Shown: piece by piece, positions 1 to 5,844 of the stretch
How the letters are laid out: each line of letters opens with the position of its first letter
Numbering within the stretch: position 1 is the stretch's first letter
Source of the DNA: JBBRLG01 sp038231495
Lineage (GTDB): Bacteria > Planctomycetota > Planctomycetia > Gemmatales > Gemmataceae
Length of the DNA stretch: 11,938 nt
NCBI GenBank assembly: GCA_038231495.1
Contig: JBBRLG010000198.1
Span: forward strand, 1-11,938
Reading direction: 5' to 3'
The notes under the pieces: generated by a model
Seen by the model: the letters and a program-made list of their open reading frames with translations, nothing else
Told to the model about the DNA's origin: nothing
Database searches by the model: none
Made by a program: the position numbers and the translations under genes

Positions 1-286
1 AACCTCCGTGCGCAGGGGGGGAACTCCTTTCACAGCAGAAGCATTGTTACATGCGGCCGCCCCTTGACAAGGGGCGGCCTGACGCGAATGATTGGAACGA
101 GGCGACGGGCAAGGAGATGTGGCTTAAGGAAATGCCATTCGTCCGCGTCCCCTTTTCTTTCCGAACTGGCAGAAATGAGGTGCCGAACGACCCAGTTCAG
201 CAGCGGGGCCGGCTGCAACGACTTCATACCACGAAAAGCCGTGATGCCGACCCCGTCTGCGGCAACGTTTTGTTCGGCAAACTCCG
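1..286. other. Intergenic stretch without a convincing gene
   Basis: Apart from the palindrome at 55-79, nothing here is supported. A minus-strand open frame (30-290) starts with TTG overlapping the toxin stop and could encode 86 residues. Its third-position GC is lower than in the neighbouring genes, its C-terminal end is the translated palindrome, and no family is recognisable. The plus-strand open frames here look like by-products of GC-rich sequence. It may be decayed or repeat-derived DNA. Confidence 0.5.
55..79. repeat. GC-rich palindrome, 12-bp arms
   Basis: Two perfect 12-base arms (GGCCGCCCCTTG and its reverse complement) flank one central A. No T-tract follows on either strand, so it is not a classical intrinsic terminator. 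It lies about 210 bases beyond the stop of the minus-strand toxin gene and could act as a hairpin at its mRNA 3' end. Short CCCCTTG...CAAGGGG palindromes are common dispersed elements in bacterial genomes, so a REP-like repeat is the simplest reading. Confidence 0.6.
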
Positions 287-568
287 TCAATAAACCGCAT
301 CGTGCGTTCCGACCGTTTTCAAAAGGATCGCCTCGGCGCCTTCGTGCTGAACGAGCTCGAAGACAATCCGCAGGTCGTAGCCGGCGCTACAGGCCCATGA
401 ACCCGCTAGTTCGCCCTTCAGTTTGTGCGTTTTCAGGGCAGCGTGGAATGCATCCTCTGTTAGGGATTCCAACGCCGCTTGGAAGCGCGGGCCGGCTTCT
501 GGATGCTTCTTGACCAACCGCCGCGCTGCTCGCACGAAAACCGCCGATTGCAGAAGGAGACGCCTCAT
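287..568 (-). CDS. Type II toxin, RelE/YafQ-like mRNA interferase
   Basis: Predicted 93-residue RelE-superfamily toxin, a small cytoplasmic ribonuclease expected to cleave mRNA on the ribosome unless held by its antitoxin. The family signature is visible: KKHPE at 20-24, THKLKG at 47-52, WAC at 58-60, GYDLRIVF at 63-70 and a C-terminal GTHD at 87-90. The histidine there (H89) sits where YafQ-type toxins carry a catalytic histidine; H42 and H48 are further candidates. I chose the ATG at 568 because it forms an ATGA overlap with the antitoxin stop, typical of translational coupling, and because MRRLLLQSAVF is a normal family N-terminus. An open frame extends upstream to 613, but that part lies inside the antitoxin gene. 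The toxin looks intact and full length. Family assignment is firm; the choice between RelE, YafQ and ParE-like activity is not settled by sequence alone. Confidence 0.85.
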   Translation of the reverse strand: MRRLLLQSAVFVRAARRLVKKHPEAGPRFQAALESLTEDAFHAALKTHKLKGELAGSWACSAGYDLRIVFELVQHEGAEAILLKTVGTHDAVY

Positions 569-780
569 TTCAAGATCTCGCGCATCAATTCGTCCGGGGT
601 CGCAGGCGAACAACGCCCTTCGGCGAACTCTTGGTGAGCTTCCTGGACCTCCGCTACGAGCCGCTGGCGAGCCGCTTGAGCCAACCGGCGGTGCAAGATG
701 GAAATCAATTCTTCCTGCTCAGCGGGAGACAGCTGGTCCGCTGCTTCCAAAACCTCACCAAATGGCAACACATGCGTCAT
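565..780 (-). CDS. Type II antitoxin partner of the RelE/YafQ-like toxin
   Basis: Small 71-residue acidic protein directly upstream of the toxin, with stop and start overlapping as ATGA (565-568). This gene order, size and coupling are the usual pattern for the antitoxin, which binds and neutralises the toxin and often represses its own promoter. The protein is mostly helical, with an LSPAEQEELISILHRRL segment at 17-33 and a C-terminal SPATPDELMREILK tail at 58-71 that would fit a toxin-wrapping segment. I do not recognise a classic RHH, HTH or AbrB DNA-binding fold with certainty. The start at 780 is preferred over an in-frame ATG at 819: a GGGGGA ribosome-binding site sits 7 bases before 780, whereas the 819 ATG falls inside the predicted -10 box. 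Assigned mainly by context. Confidence 0.75.
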   Translation of the reverse strand: MTHVLPFGEVLEAADQLSPAEQEELISILHRRLAQAARQRLVAEVQEAHQEFAEGRCSPATPDELMREILK

Positions 781-787
781 GAGAGCA

Positions 788-793
788 TCCCCC
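788..793 (-). promoter_or_regulatory. Ribosome binding site of the antitoxin gene
   Basis: GGGGGA on the minus strand, 7 bases before the ATG at 780. It decides between this start and the in-frame ATG at 819, which has no comparable site. Confidence 0.5.
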
Positions 794-803
794 GATTTCA
801 GAT

Positions 804-845
804 GGTATCTGCCTCTCATGATACCGGATATTGGCTATGCGCCAA
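804..845 (-). promoter_or_regulatory. Candidate promoter with overlapping operator-like dyad for the toxin-antitoxin pair
   Basis: On the minus strand TTGGCG (845-840) and TATCAT (823-818) are spaced by 16 bases and resemble sigma-70 -35 and -10 boxes. Transcription would then begin near 811, about 30 bases before the antitoxin ATG. A perfect inverted repeat, GGTATC-N10-GATACC (804-825), covers the -10 box and the predicted start site. This is where an autoregulating antitoxin or toxin-antitoxin complex would bind to block RNA polymerase. Boxes and dyad are seen directly; the regulatory role is inferred. Confidence 0.45.
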
Positions 846-893
846 GCAATTCCACCTCCCTATTACGATTACGATTCACACGGGCTTTGAGAA

Positions 894-925
894 GGAAGGC
901 CGGGGCAAGGCCAACCCGGCCTTCC
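894..925 (-). terminator. Stem-loop, possible terminator of the upstream minus-strand fragment
   Basis: Perfect 11-base arms (GGAAGGCCGGG at 894-904 and its complement at 915-925) enclose a 10-base loop. On the minus strand the stem is followed by TTCTC, a weak pyrimidine tract, and it lies about 45 bases after the stop at 970. It may insulate the toxin-antitoxin promoter from transcription arriving from the right. The poor T-tract leaves the terminator call uncertain; the hairpin itself is clear. Confidence 0.45.
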
Positions 926-969
926 GCTCAAGTCTGACGCTACAGACCGACGCATTCATGAACGACAGG

Positions 970-1221
970 TCACGTCTGCGAGTGGAACGAGTTGTGGTTG
1001 CCCTGCACTTCCTTGCTACAGGATTGCCGGCAGCCCATGACGACCTTGTGCTCCTCCTCGCCGTCGCCCAACTCCCAGATCGTCTCGACCGTCTGCCCAG
1101 CCTCGCCCTGCTTGACCGGCTTGATGGTCAGCACGCGGGCCTTCGCGTCGGCGTGGTGGCGGCAACGGTCCGCGTTTCCCCGGTGATTCACGACGTGATC
1201 TCCACCGGCATCGACGCGCAA
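970..1221 (-). pseudogene. Coding-like fragment, unrecognised, probably a decayed gene 3' end
   Basis: From about 1200 down to the TGA at 970 the minus strand reads as a protein with strong GC-ending codon bias (AAG, GAG, GTC, CAG), including KARVLTIKPVKQGEAGQ and a C-terminal GCRQSCSKEVQGN stretch with two cysteines four residues apart. Further upstream the same frame stays open but runs into the palindromic repeat at 1241-1263 and loses protein-like composition. No good start or ribosome-binding site is present; the annotated end is a TTG at 1221. The simplest reading is the 3' remnant of a gene whose front was replaced by repeat-containing DNA. A short genuine gene is the alternative. I do not recognise the family. 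Confidence 0.3.
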
Positions 1222-1240
1222 CGGAGCTTCGCGGCAATGC

Positions 1241-1272
1241 GTTCCCGAGCGGGGCTTGGGAACGAGGATGAA
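1241..1272. repeat. Palindromic repeat of the GCTTGGGAACGAGG type, copy 1
   Basis: GTTCCCGAGC (1241-1250) and GCTTGGGAAC (1254-1263) pair into a 10-bp stem with one G-T wobble and a GGG loop, followed by GAGGATGAA. The 19 bases at 1254-1272 recur exactly at 2357-2375. The copy lies between the stop of the exported-protein gene at 1330 and the coding-like fragment. It looks like a small dispersed palindromic element; a role at the mRNA 3' end is possible. Confidence 0.6.
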
Positions 1273-1329
1273 GCAAATGCGTCCCCTTCGCGGACTTGGA
1301 CACCACCTGATCGACCAGCAAGAGCCATG

Positions 1330-2178
1330 TCAGTCCTTCTTGGGCTTGAGTTTAACGTCACCCCTGTAGGTCGGGTCGGACTTCGGCCTGGTGATCGTTC
1401 CTGTCAACACCCCCTTCTCGAGATTGCCCGCGAATGTGTTGTTATCGATCCCGTTGGTCCCGAAGTCGTCCGTCAGCGCCTTGGTCAACTTGCATTTGAC
1501 CTGGCCCTTGTCGATCGTACCCTCGACCTCGCAGCCACTTTTGCGCTTGTTAAACCAACACTCGGCGGTGAAGTCCTTGCCCGACCGCTTGGTGACCTCG
1601 AATTCCATATCACTCCCTGATGTCATCCTCTTCTTATTGTCCACCCAAGTCGCGAAGGACGTGCCGACCAGCTTGGTACCGACCTGGAAGCCGTCGTCGG
1701 CCGGGGGGTCCTTCGCGGCCGCGTCCCCCTTCTTGAAATCGTCCAGGTCCTGCTGGACGGCCTTCGCCTGGGCCCGCTGCCCGTCCTTGGTGTACCCCTT
1801 CACCGCCTCGGCGTAGGCGTCCTCCAGCTTGGCCCGCGCCCTCCGCACGTCGCTGTCGTACCCCGTCGTCGCGACCGCCTTCGGCAGGGTGCCCTTCTCC
1901 TCCAGCGCCTTGATCTCGTCCTCGACCTTCTCCAGCCCCTTCAGGTCGCCGGTCTTCTGGACGGCCTCGGCCTTCTTCTTTAGCTCCGCGACCAGCCCCC
2001 CGCGGGCCTTCTCCAGATCCTTCGCGTACTCGCCCTTGGCGGTCGCGAGTTTCGTGCCGACGGGGTCATCGTTGACGGTCGCGCGTTTCGCGCCGACGAC
2101 GGGGTCATCGTCGGCGGCCTTTAGCTGCCCGCCGATCAACACGCCACAGAGTACTAACATCGCCGCGAGTCGAGCCAT
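1330..2178 (-). CDS. Exported coiled-coil protein of unknown function
   Basis: Predicted 282-residue secreted protein. Residues 1-21 form a signal peptide (hydrophobic MLVLCGVLIGG core, likely cleavage after LKA); the cysteine at 11 is not in a proper lipobox. Residues 24-47 contain a near-perfect tandem repeat, DDPVVGAKRATV then DDPVGTKLATA. Residues 45-150 are charged and helical (coiled-coil-like, rich in AKGEY, LEKVEDEIKALEEK and KLEDAYAEAVKGY patterns), a type of segment I associate with planctomycete secreted proteins. Residues 160-282 are probably a beta-rich domain with three cysteines (207, 216, 229). The start is fixed by AAGGAG six bases before the ATG. A promoter candidate lies upstream at 2256-2284. 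No enzymatic motif is seen, so function is unknown. Confidence 0.8.
   Translation of the reverse strand: MARLAAMLVLCGVLIGGQLKAADDDPVVGAKRATVNDDPVGTKLATAKGEYAKDLEKARGGLVAELKKKAEAVQKTGDLKGLEKVEDEIKALEEKGTLPKAVATTGYDSDVRRARAKLEDAYAEAVKGYTKDGQRAQAKAVQQDLDDFKKGDAAAKDPPADDGFQVGTKLVGTSFATWVDNKKRMTSGSDMEFEVTKRSGKDFTAECWFNKRKSGCEVEGTIDKGQVKCKLTKALTDDFGTNGIDNNTFAGNLEKGVLTGTITRPKSDPTYRGDVKLKPKKD
2038..2109 (-). repeat. In-frame tandem duplication at the mature N-terminus
   Basis: Two adjacent, slightly diverged units of about 36 bases encode DDPVVGAKRATVN and DDPVGTKLATA directly after the signal peptide; one carries an extra codon. The second unit resembles VGTKLVGT at the start of the C-terminal domain (residues 166-173) of the same protein. 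This suggests a local duplication that kept the frame. Confidence 0.65.
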
Positions 2179-2184
2179 TGGGGT

Positions 2185-2190
2185 CTCCTT
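2185..2190 (-). promoter_or_regulatory. Strong ribosome binding site of the exported coiled-coil protein gene
   Basis: AAGGAG on the minus strand with six bases to the ATG at 2178. It is a near-consensus Shine-Dalgarno sequence and supports that start. Confidence 0.65.
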
Positions 2191-2255
2191 AAGGTTTGCC
2201 TGCCGCTGCCTAATAGTGATTATGTGAACCGGTGCCGGCTCTTTATCTCAGGCTC

Positions 2256-2307
2256 ATTGGAATCGTACCCGCGCACCCTGTCAAGCACTGTCGCTGTTTT
2301 CTTGACA
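2256..2307 (-). promoter_or_regulatory. Candidate promoter with inverted repeat overlapping its -35 box
   Basis: On the minus strand a perfect TTGACA (2284-2279) is followed after 17 bases by TCCAAT (2261-2256), a fair -10 match. It would drive the gene starting at 2178 with a leader of about 70 bases. The same TTGACA belongs to an inverted repeat TGTCAAG-N15-CTTGACA (2279-2307), whose half-sites are 22 bases apart centre to centre, about two helical turns. This is operator-like spacing; binding is inferred, not shown. No matching -10 box was found for the opposite-strand TTGACA. Confidence 0.35.
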
Positions 2308-2347
2308 CCGCGCCGCACTCCAAAAAGGCGTTACCCTATCTATTCAC

Positions 2348-2375
2348 AAGCTCAGAGCTTGGGAACGAGGATGAA
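2348..2375. repeat. Repeat of the GCTTGGGAACGAGG type, copy 2
   Basis: AAGCT-CAG-AGCTT (2348-2360) forms a short palindrome continuing into GGGAACGAGGATGAA. Bases 2357-2375 are identical over 19 positions to 1254-1272. The left stem arm (GTTCCC) of copy 1 is missing, so this copy is a partial or rearranged element. Confidence 0.55.
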
Positions 2376-2412
2376 CTCCGGCTCTTGTCCACGAAAGCGG
2401 CTTGACCCAACC

Positions 2413-2429
2413 GCAAAGCCGCAAGCGGC
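2413..2429. repeat. Half copy of the CCGCAAGCGGC palindromic repeat
   Basis: The 17 bases GCAAAGCCGCAAGCGGC match exactly the right half (10181-10197) of the large palindrome at 10166-10197. An imperfect inverted partner, GCGGCTT, lies at 2397-2403. Its position upstream of the large exported-protein gene suggests a dispersed intergenic repeat rather than a gene-specific regulator. Confidence 0.55.
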
Positions 2430-2545
2430 TAACGCATTCAATCCATCTTGACCCGCGCATTCGATCCGGCTAAGCACGTCCCCTGCCAATCCGGCGGCTC
2501 GACCCATTTCCCCAGCCGTCGGCCAACCCGAATCGAGGGCCTTTC

Positions 2546-5500
2546 ATGCGACCCCTGCCGCTGCGTGCCATTCCTGTCCTGGGCATCTGCTTGTTCCTGG
2601 CGGTTTGCGCCCGTGCGGCGGCTGCCGACGGCCTCCGCAATTTCGACGACGCGGCCGTCAACGCGATTCAGTTCGTCGATGACAAGGAAGGCTGGGCGGT
2701 CGGCGACGAAGGCGTCGTCTGGCACAGCATCGACGGCGGGAAAAACTGGGAACGCCAATCCACCGGCGTTCGCGCCTCGTTACGGTCGGTCTACTTCTTC
2801 CCGCAAGCGCCGAACGTCGGCTGGGCCGTGGGCCGCGAGGAGCTACCCAACGGCAGCGGCGGCACCGGCGTACTCCTGTTCACCGACGACGGCGGTTGGA
2901 AATGGCAGCGCGTTTTGCTCAACGCCATGCCGGCGCTCAACGTCATCCGCTTCCTCGACGCCAAGACGGGCTACGTGGCGGGCGACGGCTCCGATCAGTT
3001 TCCGTCCGGCGTGTTCGCCACGAAAGACAGTGGCCGTAGCTGGCTGCCGGTGGAGGGGCCGCGCGCGCCGTCGTGGCTGGCCGCCGACTTCGCCGACAAG
3101 GGCGGCCTGGCCCTGGCGGGTAGTTGGAACCGATTGGCAACCTACCGCGGCGACCGCATGGGCATGGCCGACGTGGAAGCGCTCGGCGGCCGTAACGTAC
3201 GCGGTCTGCACATGACGACCAAGCGCGGCGTCGCCGTGGGGCAGGGCGGTCTCGTGCTGCTCAGCAGCAACAACTCGGGCGGCAGCTGGGGCTACGCCAA
3301 CCTGAAAGTGCCGCACGAAGTCCGCGAAACCTGGGACTTCAACGCCGTTCACGGGAGTGGCAACCATTTCTGGGCGGCGGGCCGGCCCGGCTCCGTGCTG
3401 CTGCATAGCCCGGACCTCGGCGACACCTGGGAAGTGGTCCGCACCGGGCAATCGTTGCCGCTCAACGGCGTCTTCTTCCTCGACGACAAGCGCGGCTGGG
3501 CGGTCGGCGAACTGGGCACGATCCTCGGCACCACCGACGGCGGCAAGTCGTGGCAGGTGCAGCGCCGCGGCGGCCAGCGCGCCGCTGTGCTGTTCGTCCA
3601 CGCCCGCGCCGGCGGGATGCCGCTCGACACGGTGAGCGTCCTCGGCGGCCAGGAGGGTTATCTCACGGCGGGACTGCGGATCACCGCTCCGGACCCGGCC
3701 ACGGCGGCACCGGCGCGGGCCGGCGACGGGCAGCGCCTCGCCTTTGCCTGGCGTCAGGCCGGCGGCGCTTCCGCCGAAATGTTGTGGCAATTCCCGGTCG
3801 CGTCGCATCTGAGCATGGCGGAGCGGCCCGAAGTCATCGCGGCCTGGGACAAGCTGCACGGCGACCGTGCCGCGGAGCAAATGTTACGGCAACTCGTCCT
3901 CGCCATCCGCATGTGGCGGCCCGACGTCATCATCACCGACGACCCCGACGGCAACGGCGATGGCTTTACTTGCGACCCGCTCGTCGCCGAGGCGGTGCGC
4001 GAGGCGTTCGAGCGCGCGGCGAAGCCGACGGAGTTTCCCGAACAACTCAAAGACCTGAACCTGGAAGCGTGGAAGGTGTCCAAGCTGTACGGCCAGACCG
4101 ACGGCAAGAAGGCGGCCGCCGTGACGCTGGACTTGAACGCGGTCAGCGGCGTGTTGGAGGGCACGGCGGCCGAATTTGCCACCGGCCCAATGGCAATCCT
4201 GGCGGGCGGTATGCCACGCATTCCGGCGGAGCGGCACTTCCGGCTGCTCGCCGATCACCTGGAAGGCGCGGCCAAGCATAGCGCCCTCATGGAGGGTTTG
4301 AACGTTGTGCCCGGCGGCCCGGCCCGGCGGACGCTGCCCACGGACGCCGAAGCCTCGGAGGAGTTGGTCAAGGCGATCCGGCACCGCGCGACCTTGCGGG
4401 CGCTAATGGCCACGCCGGCCAACCAGTTGACCGACCCGAACCGGCTGCTCGCCAACATCGGGCCGATGGTGGAAAAGATGCCGGAGGACCAGGGCGGGCG
4501 GGCCGTCCACTCCGTCGCCACGCAATTCGCTCGCAACGGCCAGTGGACCCTGGCGCGCGAGGCCTTCTTGCTCATGGTGGACCGCTACCCCACGCACCCG
4601 CTGTCGATCGATGCCTACCGCTGGCTGTTGCGCCACGCCAGCAGCAGCGAGGCCCGGCGGCGCCACGAGCTGGGCCAGTTCGTGATCGCGGGGCAGACCC
4701 TGTACGGCCAAATCAAACCGGGCGAGACGCAAACCCTCACGCCCTTGCTGCCTGCCGGCGGGCGCACCGGTCCGAACGTCAAGGTCAAGACGCCCATCAA
4801 AGTCCCCGTTTACGAAGACCGCCACGAAGAACGGTTACTGTCGATCGCGGATCGTAACGAGTACCGCAAGTGGTACGCAAGCGCACTGGAAATGGAGCCG
4901 AAGCTGGCCGCGTTCGGGCCGCTGCTGGTCAACGACCCGGCGATCCAATTCTGCCTGCAAGCGGCCCGCCGGAAAACCGGCGACTTTGAAACGCCTGGAC
5001 GGTGGTACGCGGAGTTCGTGTCCCGCCAGCCGGAAGGTCCGTGGCGCGACGCCGCCGCCAGCGAATTGTGGCTGGAAAAGCGCGTCGGGCTGCCGGCTAA
5101 GCCAGTCGCCTCCTGCAAGCTGGCGGACACCCGCCCGTTCCTCGACGGCAAACTCGACGACGAATGCTGGCAGGGCGGCCAGCCGATCAAGCTGCGCAAC
5201 GCGACCGGCACCACGGTCGAAGAGTTCCCGACCGAAGTGCGCCTGACCTACGACAAGGACTACTTGTTCCTGGCCGTGCGCTGCGGCCACCCGGCCGGGC
5301 AGACGGTGCCGCCGGCGAAGGAGCGCGGCCGCGACGCCGACCTGCGCGGCCACGACCGCATCAGTCTCATGCTCGACCTCGACCGCGATTACGCAACCTG
5401 TTTCCACCTGCAAATCGACCAGCGCGGCTGCATCAGCGACGACTGCTGGGGCGACAAGAGTTGGGACCCGCGCTGGTTCGTGAAGGTCCACGACGACGAC

Positions 5501-5746
5501 AAGGAATGGGTTGCCGAGGCGGCGATTCCGCTGGCGATGCTGACCGGCGACGCGGTGTCGCAGGGCCAGGCGTGGGCGTTTAACGTCGTCCGCGTCCTCC
5601 CCGGCCGCGGCGTGCAGGCGTTCTCGCTGCCGGCCGAGGCGCCGGAGGAGGCGTTGCGGCCGGAGGGCATGGGCCTGTTGCTGTTCACGCAAGACTCACG
5701 GCCGTCCACGGTCAAACCGATGTCGCGAGCCACGGACGCCCGGTAA
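2546..5746 (+). CDS. Exported multidomain protein: Ycf48-like propeller, TPR-like helices, CBM9-like domain
   Basis: Predicted 1066-residue exported protein. A signal peptide covers residues 1-27 (hydrophobic core, AAAADG cleavage region). Residues 34-340 form a seven-bladed propeller of the Ycf48/HCF136/BNR type: GWAVG-like strands recur at 49, 92, 142, 187, 228, 274 and 317, and most are followed by Asp-box turns such as DGGKNW (63-68), DSGRSW (161-166) and DGGKSW (331-336). Residues 345-560 faintly resemble PIG-L/LmbE deacetylases (VLFVHARAGG; IRMWRPDVIITDD) but lack the AHPDDE metal site. Residues 600-840 are helical, with a TPR-like FARNGQWTLAREAFLLMVDRYP at 661-682. Residues 855-1050 match a CBM9-like sugar-binding domain (LDGKLDDECW, PTEVRLTYDKDYLFLAV, EAAIPLAML). 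GAGGG six bases before the ATG supports the start. An envelope binding or scaffolding role is inferred; no catalytic site is evident. Confidence 0.85.
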   Translation: MRPLPLRAIPVLGICLFLAVCARAAAADGLRNFDDAAVNAIQFVDDKEGWAVGDEGVVWHSIDGGKNWERQSTGVRASLRSVYFFPQAPNVGWAVGREELPNGSGGTGVLLFTDDGGWKWQRVLLNAMPALNVIRFLDAKTGYVAGDGSDQFPSGVFATKDSGRSWLPVEGPRAPSWLAADFADKGGLALAGSWNRLATYRGDRMGMADVEALGGRNVRGLHMTTKRGVAVGQGGLVLLSSNNSGGSWGYANLKVPHEVRETWDFNAVHGSGNHFWAAGRPGSVLLHSPDLGDTWEVVRTGQSLPLNGVFFLDDKRGWAVGELGTILGTTDGGKSWQVQRRGGQRAAVLFVHARAGGMPLDTVSVLGGQEGYLTAGLRITAPDPATAAPARAGDGQRLAFAWRQAGGASAEMLWQFPVASHLSMAERPEVIAAWDKLHGDRAAEQMLRQLVLAIRMWRPDVIITDDPDGNGDGFTCDPLVAEAVREAFERAAKPTEFPEQLKDLNLEAWKVSKLYGQTDGKKAAAVTLDLNAVSGVLEGTAAEFATGPMAILAGGMPRIPAERHFRLLADHLEGAAKHSALMEGLNVVPGGPARRTLPTDAEASEELVKAIRHRATLRALMATPANQLTDPNRLLANIGPMVEKMPEDQGGRAVHSVATQFARNGQWTLAREAFLLMVDRYPTHPLSIDAYRWLLRHASSSEARRRHELGQFVIAGQTLYGQIKPGETQTLTPLLPAGGRTGPNVKVKTPIKVPVYEDRHEERLLSIADRNEYRKWYASALEMEPKLAAFGPLLVNDPAIQFCLQAARRKTGDFETPGRWYAEFVSRQPEGPWRDAAASELWLEKRVGLPAKPVASCKLADTRPFLDGKLDDECWQGGQPIKLRNATGTTVEEFPTEVRLTYDKDYLFLAVRCGHPAGQTVPPAKERGRDADLRGHDRISLMLDLDRDYATCFHLQIDQRGCISDDCWGDKSWDPRWFVKVHDDDKEWVAEAAIPLAMLTGDAVSQGQAWAFNVVRVLPGRGVQAFSLPAEAPEEALRPEGMGLLLFTQDSRPSTVKPMSRATDAR

Positions 5747-5770
5747 GATGAGGGCAGGTCGGCGAAGGCA

Positions 5771-5806
5771 GCGCGGCGGCACCTCCATTGGGCCGCCGCG
5801 CGGGCG
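5771..5806 (+). terminator. Hairpin between the large exported-protein gene and the transporters
   Basis: GCGCGGCGGC (5771-5780) and its perfect reverse complement (5792-5801) enclose an 11-base loop, 25 bases after the stop at 5746. The stem is very stable, but the following GGGCGTTTC holds only three Ts. It is a plausible terminator separating the exported-protein gene from the transporter pair. Confidence 0.45.
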
Positions 5807-5844
5807 TTTCGCCGTTGGACGAATCCCCGAAGCGAGGAACGGCC

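Larger units (their letters stand above)
2179..2545. other. Divergent intergenic region with repeats, no gene
   Basis: This 367-base spacer separates the minus-strand gene at 2178 from the plus-strand gene at 2546. It holds a ribosome-binding site, a promoter/dyad candidate (2256-2307), a half-copy of the GCTTGGGAACGAGG element (2348-2375) and a half-copy of the CCGCAAGCGGC palindrome (2413-2429). No open frame with coding character was found. A weak TTGACC at about 2447 could belong to the promoter of the gene at 2546, but its -10 partner is poor. Confidence 0.55.

Noticed and set aside
30..290. TTG-started minus-strand frame overlapping the toxin stop, a possible third gene of the operon
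   Set aside because: Codon bias is weaker than in neighbours, its end is the translated palindrome, and no family or ribosome-binding site is evident.
1016..1321. Minus-strand open frame of 101 codons starting just after the exported-protein gene stop
   Set aside because: Its Arg/Gly/Pro-rich product runs through the palindromic repeat and is out of frame with the better coding-like fragment ending at 970.
631..1620. Long plus-strand open frame (329 codons) across the antitoxin, the intergenic region and the exported-protein gene
   Set aside because: It is antisense to well-supported minus-strand genes, has no ribosome-binding site and shows low-information composition typical of the opposite strand of GC-rich genes.
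2843..3880. Minus-strand open frame of 345 codons inside the large exported-protein gene
   Set aside because: It lies entirely opposite the propeller-coding region, whose periodic blade motifs prove the plus-strand frame. The antisense product is Arg/Ala/Val-rich with no recognisable domain.
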